16,197 nucleotides of DNA from Lysobacterales bacterium (GTDB taxonomy: Bacteria > Pseudomonadota > Gammaproteobacteria > Xanthomonadales > SZUA-36). Positions 1 to 7,645 of this stretch are shown one piece after another (the stretch's first letter is position 1; each line of letters starts with the position of its first letter). The stretch lies in the NCBI GenBank assembly GCA_026196445.1, contig JAPHTE010000128.1, positions 1 to 16,197 of the forward strand, in the 5' to 3' direction. The notes under the pieces were generated by a model, which was given only the letters and a program-made list of their open reading frames with translations, was not told the DNA's origin and did no database searches. A program made the translations under genes and the position numbers.

Positions 1-959
1 CCGGGATTGTCAATGTCATGCAGACAAACTCGATACCCTTGTCGGGCAGTGGCTGGGGGATGGGCTTACAGACTGAGCCCGGCGCGGAAATCGACGGCAC
101 CGGGGTTGGCATGTTCTTTGTTGATGAAAACGCATTCGACACCTATGGCATCAACTTGATTGCCGGTGAGGAGTTCAGCACCACGGACGTCGTGTGGCGT
201 GAACGCGGTGAGTCCGGCTGGCCTGACAAGACCCTCATAACCCTGGCGATGGCAGAGGCCCTGTTCCCGGACGACCCCATGAGCGCACTGGGTCAAACGG
301 TTTACATCTCCGATGTCGAGCCGATGACCATTACCGGCATTATCGAGAAAATGCAGGGTGCCTGGCCCGGTTGGGACGGTTTTGAACGTGTCATGTTGGT
401 GCCCAGCCGCACCTTGTTCGGCGCCAGCGACTACATCATCAGGACCGAACCCGGCATGCGTGATGAACTGATGCCGAAGGTCGAGGAGTTGCTGGCAACG
501 CGCGACAAGGGCCGTATTATACGCAGGGTACGCAGCATGGATGAAATCCGTGAGCGGGCTTACCGCAGCGAATCATCCATGATCAAGATTCTGACCTTCA
601 CCATCGTTTTGCTGATCGCCGTGACCTCATTGGGCATCGTTGGCCTGGCCAGTTTCAGCGTTAACCGTAGAACCCGGCAGATCGGCACCCGCCGCGCGCT
701 GGGGGCGTCCAGGCTCGCCATTCTGCGTTATTTCATGACCGAGAATTTCATCATCAGCGGTGTGGGTGTCCTGATCGGCGCCGCGCTGACGATCGGTCTG
801 AACATCCTGATGATCGAGACTTTTGCTCTTGAACGCATCGCCTGGTACCTGGTGCCCGTGGCCATGCTACTGATGCTCGGTATCGGCCAGGCGGCAGTGT
901 ATGGCCCGGCACGCAAGGCTTCTACCGTGCCTCCTGCCGTGGCGACGCGTAACGTCTGA
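1..959 (+). CDS. ABC transporter permease, MacB/FtsX type (3' part)
   Basis: This is the C-terminal part of an inner-membrane ABC transporter permease. The reading frame is open to the left edge (first full codon at base 3), so the ATG at 18 is internal and not the real start. The first ~175 residues resemble a MacB-type periplasmic core domain. After them comes an FtsX domain with three membrane segments, at about residues 188-212, 237-262 and 275-298 counted from the ATG at 18. The conserved FtsX-like stretch NRRTRQIGTRRALGAS lies between the first two. MacB/FtsX permeases do not carry substrates through the membrane like classic importers; they couple cytoplasmic ATP hydrolysis to periplasmic work such as efflux or lipoprotein handling. 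The substrate cannot be told. The ATPase and any adaptor protein would lie to the left, outside the window. Confidence 0.85.
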   Translation, partial: GIVNVMQTNSIPLSGSGWGMGLQTEPGAEIDGTGVGMFFVDENAFDTYGINLIAGEEFSTTDVVWRERGESGWPDKTLITLAMAEALFPDDPMSALGQTVYISDVEPMTITGIIEKMQGAWPGWDGFERVMLVPSRTLFGASDYIIRTEPGMRDELMPKVEELLATRDKGRIIRRVRSMDEIRERAYRSESSMIKILTFTIVLLIAVTSLGIVGLASFSVNRRTRQIGTRRALGASRLAILRYFMTENFIISGVGVLIGAALTIGLNILMIETFALERIAWYLVPVAMLLMLGIGQAAVYGPARKASTVPPAVATRNV

Positions 960-980
960 GCACAGCTTTAATTCTTAAAC

Positions 981-1011
981 GGGGGGCCTCGATCGGGGCC
1001 CTCTGTTTTTT
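981..1011 (+). terminator. Rho-independent terminator of the ABC permease gene
   Basis: GGGGGGCC (981-988) can pair with GGCCCTCT (997-1004) to give an 8-bp stem with two G-U pairs and an 8-nt loop, followed at 1006-1011 by six T. It lies 22 bp after the permease stop and also faces the end of the convergent radical SAM gene. On the minus strand there is no good T-run after the stem, so it mainly serves the plus strand. Confidence 0.75.
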
Positions 1012-1017
1012 GAAGCG

Positions 1018-1947
1018 TCAAAGCCCGCGCATCCATTCCTGGCGCAGGTGCACGGAGCCCGGGTGTTCGAGTGCCGCTTTAACCGTGGCCAGCAGACGCG
1101 GCTTGTCCTTGCCCAGCACACCTTTCAGTACCAGGTAATTGGACGCATGGTCGCTCCTGAAAATCGTCTTCTCCAACTCCAGCGTATCCAGCAACCAATA
1201 CATTTCCTGAAACAGGCCCTGTTGATCGAGCGGTTCGAACTCACCGTTGAATCCCTGCTGGTAGCGTTCCATGCCAACCGGGAAACTGACCACCAGGGTG
1301 GCCAGGTATTCAGGTTGCGCTGCATTCATCAGCCGGGCTGAATTGACCGCGTGCTGCTGGCTGTATTTCCTGCCACCCATACCATTGAGTATCATCACCG
1401 AGCTCCTGGCGCCGGCCGACTTGATCTTTTTCAATGCAGACAGGGAGGTTTCAAAATTCTCACCCTTGCTGACCCGCTCCAGCACCAGGTCGTCACCCGA
1501 TTCACAGCCCACGTAAAACAGGCTCAAACCCATCGCCTTCAACTCAGCGAGTTCTTCTACCGTTTTGTTTTTCAAATTACGCGGCAGGCAGTAGGACGAC
1601 ACGCGCTGGATATCCGGCAGGTAGCGGTTGATCGCCTGCATGATCAATCTCAGGCGCCGCACAGACAATGTCATCGCATCTCCATCGGCCAAAAATACCC
1701 GCCTGACCGGGGCGCCGGAAGCCACAACCGCCTGCAGTTCTTGTTCTATTTCTTCCAGTTGTTTAAAACGGAATCGCTTCTGCGGCTGGGTATACATCTC
1801 GCAGAACGTACATTGGTTCCAGCTGCAGCCGTTGGTGACCTGCAGGATCAGGCTGTAGGCCTCGGAAGGTGGGCGGAAAACCGGCTCAACGTAGTGACTT
1901 TGCATCATCCGTTGATGGTAAATGGGGTCAGGATCCTTTTCCACCAT
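1018..1947 (-). CDS. Radical SAM protein, function unknown
   Basis: This 309-residue protein belongs to the radical SAM superfamily, which uses a [4Fe-4S] cluster and S-adenosylmethionine to make a radical. The cluster motif near residue 41 reads NGCSWNQCTFCEMY, with spacing CX4CX2C instead of the usual CX3CX2C; related radical SAM proteins of the COG1032 kind carry a similar GC..N.CTFC motif. LADGDAM near residue 87 fits the SAM-binding beta-2 strand and YVGCESGDD near residue 145 a later barrel strand. No SPASM, B12-binding or TRAM domain is visible, so it looks like a bare radical SAM barrel of unknown substrate. It starts 24 bp after the stop of the regulator gene on the same strand, so the two are probably co-transcribed. 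The ATG at 1947 has only a weak, distant GAGGG as ribosome site. Confidence 0.85.
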   Translation of the reverse strand: MVEKDPDPIYHQRMMQSHYVEPVFRPPSEAYSLILQVTNGCSWNQCTFCEMYTQPQKRFRFKQLEEIEQELQAVVASGAPVRRVFLADGDAMTLSVRRLRLIMQAINRYLPDIQRVSSYCLPRNLKNKTVEELAELKAMGLSLFYVGCESGDDLVLERVSKGENFETSLSALKKIKSAGARSSVMILNGMGGRKYSQQHAVNSARLMNAAQPEYLATLVVSFPVGMERYQQGFNGEFEPLDQQGLFQEMYWLLDTLELEKTIFRSDHASNYLVLKGVLGKDKPRLLATVKAALEHPGSVHLRQEWMRGL

Positions 1948-1971
1948 TATGGGAAAAGGGCCCTCAACTGT

Positions 1972-3552
1972 TTATTTATTCCCCGCGATGATTTGCCTGC
2001 GAATCCTGCTGAAGTCCACGCGTCCGTCATTGGGTTCGGGTACGCTGGCACACTGGGGATCCCGTGGGCATGCGGAACAGCGCGGACAAATTATCATTGC
2101 GTCGTGGCCGATTCCGCGTTCTATCCATTCGATATTAAGAATTTTTGCGATACGCAGAAAATCCTTCCGGATTGGTTCAGGGATAGCAGCGGAACCACCT
2201 TTTTTACGACTCTTATCCATCAACTCCTTGGCGATTTCAACAGAATCCCGTCCCTGTGCATCCAGCGCCGGGTTCAAGTCCACACCGGCGCAAAGCACAT
2301 GTTTGTTTCCGGCGAGATCCTTGACCTGCACTGACTCGCAGCAGTAGATATGCGGATCCGCACCGTTGTACATGATTGATATTTGTGCCGAATCCTGACC
2401 CGGCGACGAATTGAGCATACGAAACACCGACCAGTGGTGGCAGGGGTCCTGCACCCGTTTCATGTTGCCCCACGGTAATGGTATGCCGTTACCCCGGTAC
2501 ACGGCTTTCAAGGCCCCACCGGGATAAGCATCAAAATAGTGCCAGTGTGGATAGGGTGATACCGCCGTCATGCGGCGCATCACGACAGATGTGGATACAT
2601 CCAGCTGTTTTCCTGAACTCACCGCATAAGCATGCCGGTTCAGGTGTTGGCGCAGGGGCAACTTTGGACACAGAAGTGCGGCAGCGAAAAAACTGCACTC
2701 GAAATCCCGCCAGGCATACAGGATGTCTTCTGAATCAAGCGTCATGGATTCCTGGATTCCCTTGCCGTCATGACGGATGGTTTCCGAAATCCCCCTACCT
2801 GCAGCATTGACTGTCTTCAGTCCATCCTTGCCATGCAGGATACAGTGAGCAATGTGCGTGGCCAGGTCATATTTGAGCCGCTGCGGGTGTTTCTTGAGTG
2901 TTTCATTGGCATAAATGACACCGGGCGGCTCAAAAAAAGAGCGGATCAGCGCATTGACTTCGATTCCTGCTGCGTCGGTGGTCTTATACGCCTTGCGTTT
3001 GAACCACTTGATCTTCAGACCCAGGTGCCGACAGATCCTGTAAATCTCATCAAGGCTCAACGGCATCTGCTTTTTGCCAACGTTTTCGGCAGCTTTTTCA
3101 AGATCCGGAAAATGATTCTGATGATACTCCTGGTGGGCGCGTATCAGCAGGTGGCTGAACTGCCGTCCTGTCGTACCCGTTTGAGACAACATCTCTGGAA
3201 TCGCAATCTGCAGATGCACTTTCTCAAACAGGAAATCCGGTTCGAGTGGTACACCCCGTATTCCACCCCTGTTATCTTGTAGTGGCGCTTCGGCTTCTTC
3301 GCGGGTTTCATCCAGGAACCATTCCCAGTCTTTCTGAAAAACCTCCGCAATGCAGCGCAGCATTTTTTCACTGGGTACCCGCTTGCCATTCTCGATCATC
3401 GACAGATATGAAACAGATGGCGCAGTTTCAACATCAACCTGGATGCACCGCATCGACAGATCTTCCATGGTCAGGTTGTTCCGCTTACGCAGGTTCCTGA
3501 TCTTGGTACCTAGAAAATGTGCTTTCCGCAGCAGGGGGTTGCTCTGTTTCAT
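1972..3552 (-). CDS. XRE-family RamB/ScfR-like regulator of acetate or short-chain acyl-CoA metabolism
   Basis: This 526-residue cytoplasmic DNA-binding protein has an XRE/Cro helix-turn-helix at about residues 13-70 (recognition region around SVSYLSMIENGKRVPS). A central ImmA/IrrE-like region follows at about 150-320, then a long C-terminal domain of the DUF2083 kind. Length and order match RamB of Corynebacterium and Mycobacterium and the PccR/MccR regulators of alphaproteobacteria, which control glyoxylate or propionate genes and are thought to sense acyl-CoA. The position where ImmA proteins have HExxHxxxH reads THIAHCILH, so the first His and the Glu of the metalloprotease motif are lost and protease activity is unlikely. 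The C-terminus has a cysteine cluster, CPRCSACPRDPQC, that may bind a metal. It is divergent from malate synthase and isocitrate lyase, which makes them the probable targets. AGGA ends only about one base before the ATG. Confidence 0.85.
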   Translation of the reverse strand: MKQSNPLLRKAHFLGTKIRNLRKRNNLTMEDLSMRCIQVDVETAPSVSYLSMIENGKRVPSEKMLRCIAEVFQKDWEWFLDETREEAEAPLQDNRGGIRGVPLEPDFLFEKVHLQIAIPEMLSQTGTTGRQFSHLLIRAHQEYHQNHFPDLEKAAENVGKKQMPLSLDEIYRICRHLGLKIKWFKRKAYKTTDAAGIEVNALIRSFFEPPGVIYANETLKKHPQRLKYDLATHIAHCILHGKDGLKTVNAAGRGISETIRHDGKGIQESMTLDSEDILYAWRDFECSFFAAALLCPKLPLRQHLNRHAYAVSSGKQLDVSTSVVMRRMTAVSPYPHWHYFDAYPGGALKAVYRGNGIPLPWGNMKRVQDPCHHWSVFRMLNSSPGQDSAQISIMYNGADPHIYCCESVQVKDLAGNKHVLCAGVDLNPALDAQGRDSVEIAKELMDKSRKKGGSAAIPEPIRKDFLRIAKILNIEWIERGIGHDAMIICPRCSACPRDPQCASVPEPNDGRVDFSRIRRQIIAGNK

Positions 3553-3562
3553 TCCTGTTTAA

Positions 3563-3592
3563 ATTTTACAATTGTGAAATTAACAATGTGAA
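3563..3592 (-). promoter_or_regulatory. Candidate promoter of the RamB-like regulator
   Basis: On the minus strand, TTCACA (3592-3587) as -35 and TAAAAT (3568-3563) as -10 are separated by 18 bp; each matches the sigma-70 consensus at five of six bases. Transcription would begin only a few bases before the ATG at 3552, giving a nearly leaderless mRNA. The -10 lies in the left arm of the 20-bp palindrome and the -35 is one of the TGTGAA repeats, which suggests autoregulation. Confidence 0.35.
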
Positions 3593-3600
3593 GTTTTAAT
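3572..3600 (+). promoter_or_regulatory. Candidate promoter of the glyoxylate operon
   Basis: TTGTGA (3572-3577) and TTTAAT (3595-3600) have 17-bp spacing and match the sigma-70 -35 and -10 at four and five of six bases. The predicted start near 3607 leaves a leader of about 80 nt before malate synthase. Both elements sit inside the TGTGAA repeat array. Other AT-rich hexamers in this region could also serve. Confidence 0.3.
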
Positions 3601-3688
3601 TGTGAAATTTTATCTGTAATTAACCTAGACTTCCAGTCGTACCCATTGAGACAAACACTGTGACCAGGCCCAATCAGGAGACAGAAGC

Positions 3689-5920
3689 ATGAACAAGACC
3701 TCTGCAATGCCCCGAACCACCGACAGGAACACGTGGCCAGCGGCGATCGATCCGCAATTTCTTGATTTTATAAATAACGAGGTACTGCCGCTGACCAAGG
3801 TCAACGCCGACAGCTTCTGGTCTGACCTCAATACCCTGCTGACAAAGTTCACACCCCGCAACCGGGAGCTGTTGCAGGTTCGCGAAGAAATGCAGGCAAA
3901 GATCGACACCTGGCACCGGACCAATGAATACCATGTTGACGACCTGGAAAGCTACAAGACTTTTCTGAAAGACATCGGTTATTTACTGGAAGAGGGCCCT
4001 GATTTTCTGATAGAAACCGAGAACGTCGACCCCGAGATTGCAACCATTGCGGGGCCACAGCTCGTTGTGCCGGTGCAAAACGCACGCTTTGCGTTGAATG
4101 CGCTGAACGCGCGCTGGGGCAGCCTGTATGACGCGCTCTACGGAACCAATGTCATCAACACACCACCCATCCCGGCCGACGGTTCTTACTGTGAAGCACG
4201 TGGTGCAGAGGTTATCCGCCGCGGTCGTGATTTCCTTGACGAAATATTCCCGCTGGACAATGCGTCTCATCACGACATTACCCATTACCAGGTCTACTTC
4301 CAGAACTTCTGCGCCTTTACCGACAGCGGTAAATTTGTCGGCCTGATTGATTCATCGCAATTTGCCGGTTATAGCGGTCCCTGCGAAAACCCCAGCACCA
4401 TTCTTCTCAGGAATAACGGCTTGCACGTCGAGCTCCAGATCGGCCGGAGTAACGAAATCGGTGCCAGCGATAAGGCACAGCTGGCGGATATCAAGATCGA
4501 AGCGGCCGTGACCACCATCATGGACTGCGAGGATTCAGTTGCAGCAGTCGATGCAGAAGACAAGATCGGGGTATACCGCAACCTGCTGGGCCTGATGACC
4601 GGCGAATTGACGGCCACATTCAACAAGGGTGGCAAGCAACTCACCCGCCGGCCCAGGCCGGATCGAAGCTATATCGCGCGCGACGGCATGCACCAGGATA
4701 ACTGGTTTGAATTGCCCGGTCGCAGCTTGATGTTTATCCGCAATGTCGGCCACCTGATGGACATTGACATCGTCAAGGATAGCGACGGCAATTACAGCCC
4801 GGAAGGCATCCTGGACGGCGTGGTTACCGCCCTGATCGGGTCGCTGGACGTTGACCGGACCAGTGGCCCGGCTAACAGCCGTAATGGCAGCATCTATCTC
4901 GTCAAGCCCAAAATGCACGGACCCGATGAAGTTGCTTTCACATGCGACCTGTTTAACGACATCGAAGACATGTTGGGATTGCCACGCTACACGATCAAGC
5001 TTGGCATCATGGACGAGGAGCGCCGCACGACCCTCAACCTGAAAGAATGCATCCGCGTTGCCAGGCACCGGGTCGTGTTTATCAACACCGGGTTCCTCGA
5101 CCGAACCGGCGATGAAATTCATACCAGTATGCAGGCGGGTGCTTTCCTTCCCAAAGACCAGATCAAATCCCAGCCGTGGATTGAAGCCTATGAGAACCGG
5201 AATGTCGACATCGGCCTGCAGTGTGGCTTTAGTGGCAGGGCCCAGATCGGTAAAGGCATGTGGGCCATGCCGGACGAGATGGCGCAGATGATGACGGAGA
5301 AGATCGCCCACCCGGAATCCGGGGCCAATACCGCCTGGGTGCCGTCGCCGACTGCTGCGACGTTGCACGCGATGCACTACCACCGGGTCGACGTGCTTGC
5401 TACCCAGGAGGCGTTGAATTCACGCGAGCCGGCGTCACTGGACGACCTCCTGAGAATTGCATTGATCAGGGATGGCAGTTCTCTCAGTGACAAACAGATC
5501 GAACGTGAACTCGAGAACAATGCCCAGGGTATCCTGGGTTACGTGGTGCGTTGGATTGACCAGGGTATTGGTTGCTCCAAGGTTCCCGATATCAACAATA
5601 CACACTTGATGGAGGATCGCGCCACGCTGCGAATTTCCAGCCAGCACATTGCCAATTGGTTGCAGCATGGTCTTTGCAGTGAACAACAGGTCAGGGAAGT
5701 AATGACGAGAATGGCGGGTGTCGTCGATGAGCAAAACCGTGCTGATCCACGTTACCGGGCAATGACACCGGATACTGAAAATAGCATCGCTTTCCAGGCG
5801 GCTTGTGCGCTGGTTTTTGAGGGCTACAGGCAACCCAATGGTTACACCGAACCCTTATTACACGACTACCGGCGCAAACAGAAGACGCTGTGTAAACCGC
5901 ACGGCCTGGCAGCGCAATGA
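3689..5920 (+). CDS. glcB: Malate synthase G
   Basis: This enzyme condenses glyoxylate with acetyl-CoA to malate in the second step of the glyoxylate shunt. At 743 residues it has the size of malate synthase G (723 in E. coli), not the ~530-residue malate synthase A. Long stretches match the E. coli enzyme, such as GIMDEERRTTLNL, FINTGFLDRTGDEIH, WVPSPTAATLHAMHYH and MEDRATLRISSQHIANW. By alignment from memory, the active-site residues Arg338, Glu427, Asp455 and Asp631 of E. coli correspond to Arg351, Glu443, Asp471 and Asp643 here, all conserved. AGGAGA ends about 6 bp before the ATG. It is the first gene of an operon with isocitrate lyase (42-bp gap). This context points to acetate or fatty-acid growth, not to glycolate use, where malate synthase G serves in E. 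coli. It could equally be named aceB by role. Confidence 0.97.
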   Translation: MNKTSAMPRTTDRNTWPAAIDPQFLDFINNEVLPLTKVNADSFWSDLNTLLTKFTPRNRELLQVREEMQAKIDTWHRTNEYHVDDLESYKTFLKDIGYLLEEGPDFLIETENVDPEIATIAGPQLVVPVQNARFALNALNARWGSLYDALYGTNVINTPPIPADGSYCEARGAEVIRRGRDFLDEIFPLDNASHHDITHYQVYFQNFCAFTDSGKFVGLIDSSQFAGYSGPCENPSTILLRNNGLHVELQIGRSNEIGASDKAQLADIKIEAAVTTIMDCEDSVAAVDAEDKIGVYRNLLGLMTGELTATFNKGGKQLTRRPRPDRSYIARDGMHQDNWFELPGRSLMFIRNVGHLMDIDIVKDSDGNYSPEGILDGVVTALIGSLDVDRTSGPANSRNGSIYLVKPKMHGPDEVAFTCDLFNDIEDMLGLPRYTIKLGIMDEERRTTLNLKECIRVARHRVVFINTGFLDRTGDEIHTSMQAGAFLPKDQIKSQPWIEAYENRNVDIGLQCGFSGRAQIGKGMWAMPDEMAQMMTEKIAHPESGANTAWVPSPTAATLHAMHYHRVDVLATQEALNSREPASLDDLLRIALIRDGSSLSDKQIERELENNAQGILGYVVRWIDQGIGCSKVPDINNTHLMEDRATLRISSQHIANWLQHGLCSEQQVREVMTRMAGVVDEQNRADPRYRAMTPDTENSIAFQAACALVFEGYRQPNGYTEPLLHDYRRKQKTLCKPHGLAAQ

Positions 5921-5962
5921 CCCGATGACAGGCAAACAGTATTAACGCGACAGGAGAGCAAT

Positions 5963-7561
5963 ATGAATCACTATCAGAACCAGGTTAATGAAATTGCCCT
6001 GGCGATCGAGAAAAACGGTAACAACTGGCGTGCGATCAATCCGGAAAGCGTCGCACGGATGCGTATGCAAAACCGCTTCCGTACCGGTCTTGACATTGCC
6101 CGTTACACGGCAGGAATCATGCGAAAAGACATGCAGGCTTATGATGAAGACCCCCGGAACTACACCCAGTCACTGGGCTGCTGGCATGGCTTCATTGGCC
6201 AGCAGAAAATGATCTCGGTAAAGAAGCATTTCCAGACGACCCGGGGCCGGTACCTCTACCTGTCGGGCTGGATGGTCGCCGCCATGCGATCGGAATTCGG
6301 GCCGTTACCAGATCAGTCCATGCATGAAAAAACATCCGTTCCGGCGCTCATCGAGGAGTTGTACACCTTTTTGAAGCAGGCCGACGCCAGGGAGCTTCGT
6401 CATCTTTTCACTGACCTGGACGCAGCCCGCGAAGCCAATGATGAGGTGAAGGCCAGGGCGGTATTGAAACAAATCGAGTGCTTTGAAACCCACGTGGTTC
6501 CGATCATCGCAGATATCGATGCCGGCTTCGGGAACGAGGAAGGCACGTACCTGCTGGCCAAAAAGATGATCGAAGCCGGGGCTTGTTGTATCCAGATCGA
6601 AAACCAGGTTTCTGACGCCAAGCAATGTGGACACCAGGACGGCAAAGTTACCGTTCCACATGAAGATTTTCTGGCCAAGATCAATGCGGTTCGTTATGCC
6701 TTTCTGGAACTGGGTGTCGATGATGGGGTCATCGTAGCCCGTACCGATTCACTCGGCGCTGGCCTGACGCAAAAGATCCCGGTATCCAAAACGCCTGGTG
6801 ACCTGGCGGACCGTTATAACGCTTTCATTGCCGGGAAAGAAATCACTTCCCTGGAAGACATCGAGGCCGGTGACCTGGTCATCGAGCAGAACGGCAAGCT
6901 GATCAAGCCAACCCGTCTGCCTAATGGCCTGGTTCGATTCAGGGAAGGCAGTGGTGAGGACCGTGTGGTGCTTGACTGTATTACCTCAATGCAAAATGGT
7001 GCGGACCTCTTGTGGATCGAAACGGAGAAACCGCACATCGGTCAGATCGCCGGCATGGTCAGCCGTATTCGGGAAGTCGTTCCCGAAGCCAAGCTGGTTT
7101 ACAACAACAGTCCGTCCTTCAACTGGACGCTGAATTTCCGCCAACAGGTTTTTGACGCCTGGAAAGATGAAGGCAGGGACACTTCCGGTTATCAGCGTGA
7201 GCATTTGATGAATGTTGATTATGACGGCTCTGAACTGGCCATTGAAGCTGATCAAAAGATCATGCAATTCCAACGCGATGCCGCAGAACAAGCGGGTATT
7301 TTCCATCACTTGATCACCCTGCCAACCTATCACACGGCCGCTCTGTCCACCGACGAACTGGCCAAGGGATATTTCAGTGAGCAGGGCATGCTGGCATACG
7401 TGCTGGGCGTGCAACGACGTGAAATTCGGGGGGGGCTGGCTTGCGTCAAGCACCAGGACATGTCCGGTTCAAATATTGGTGATGACCACAAGGAATACTT
7501 TTCCGGCGACCAGGCGCTGAAAGCCGCCGGTAAAGACAACACGATGCGGCAGTTTTCCTGA
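5963..7561 (+). CDS. aceA: Isocitrate lyase, long Pseudomonas type
   Basis: This enzyme splits isocitrate into succinate and glyoxylate, which bypasses the CO2-releasing steps of the TCA cycle and allows net carbon gain from acetate or fatty acids. It has 532 residues, like the P. aeruginosa enzyme and about 100 more than E. coli AceA. The active-site loop reads KQCGH with the catalytic cysteine at residue 222, where E. coli has KKCGH; KQCGHQ is typical of the long subgroup. Other conserved parts are PIIADIDAGFGNEEGTYLLAKKMIEAG (metal and substrate site; shown as PIIADIDAGFGN plus neighbouring residues) and YNNSPSFNW. AGGAG lies 6 bp before the ATG. It follows malate synthase by 42 bp, so both are made from one transcript. 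No aceK (isocitrate dehydrogenase kinase) follows; the next gene is convergent. Confidence 0.97.
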   Translation: MNHYQNQVNEIALAIEKNGNNWRAINPESVARMRMQNRFRTGLDIARYTAGIMRKDMQAYDEDPRNYTQSLGCWHGFIGQQKMISVKKHFQTTRGRYLYLSGWMVAAMRSEFGPLPDQSMHEKTSVPALIEELYTFLKQADARELRHLFTDLDAAREANDEVKARAVLKQIECFETHVVPIIADIDAGFGNEEGTYLLAKKMIEAGACCIQIENQVSDAKQCGHQDGKVTVPHEDFLAKINAVRYAFLELGVDDGVIVARTDSLGAGLTQKIPVSKTPGDLADRYNAFIAGKEITSLEDIEAGDLVIEQNGKLIKPTRLPNGLVRFREGSGEDRVVLDCITSMQNGADLLWIETEKPHIGQIAGMVSRIREVVPEAKLVYNNSPSFNWTLNFRQQVFDAWKDEGRDTSGYQREHLMNVDYDGSELAIEADQKIMQFQRDAAEQAGIFHHLITLPTYHTAALSTDELAKGYFSEQGMLAYVLGVQRREIRGGLACVKHQDMSGSNIGDDHKEYFSGDQALKAAGKDNTMRQFS

Positions 7562-7584
7562 TCGGGTAGAGAGGGCGTTGGGGA

Positions 7585-7625
7585 ACTGGTCTGGCTGGTT
7601 CTGGTGCTGAACCAGCCAGACCGGT
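7585..7625. terminator. Strong hairpin between convergent aceA and the efflux operon
   Basis: ACTGGTCTGGCTGGTTC (7585-7601) pairs with 7609-7625 over 17 bp with one G-T wobble and a 7-nt loop; the inner 14 bp are perfect. It occupies the 84-bp gap between the ends of aceA (+) and the membrane fusion protein gene (-). There is no T-run on either side, so it may act as a bidirectional, possibly Rho-assisted terminator or as a 3'-end mRNA protector. Confidence 0.6.
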
Positions 7626-7645
7626 CACCACGACGGGAGACATGA

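Larger units (their letters stand above)
3562..3628. promoter_or_regulatory. Operator array between regulator and glyoxylate operon
   Basis: TGTGAA occurs at 3573, 3587 and 3601, exactly 14 bp apart, each inside a longer unit TGTGAA(A/G)TT. A degenerate fourth unit (TGTAAT) starts at 3615, again 14 bp on. The first copy is also the right arm of AATTTTACAATTGTGAAATT (3562-3581), palindromic at 18 of 20 positions. The second copy, TGTGAAGTTTT, resembles the reverse complement of the RamB site as I remember it for Corynebacterium (AAAACTTTGCAAA). The array lies between the divergent regulator and malate synthase genes and overlaps candidate promoters both ways, so binding could control both. The repeat layout is seen directly; the identity of the binding protein is inferred. 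Confidence 0.6.

Noticed and set aside
1351..2334. Long plus-strand open frame of 327 codons.
   Set aside because: It is antisense to the radical SAM gene and the 3' end of the regulator gene and shows no recognisable domain.
3562..3628. CRP site in the glyoxylate promoter, because TGTGA occurs three times.
   Set aside because: All copies are direct repeats; no TGTGA-N6-TCACA pair is formed, so the array does not fit a CRP dimer.
7428..7435. Run of eight G inside isocitrate lyase as a possible frameshift or phase-variation site.
   Set aside because: The frame stays open and the sequence on both sides (REIRGG, ACVKHQ) fits the enzyme.
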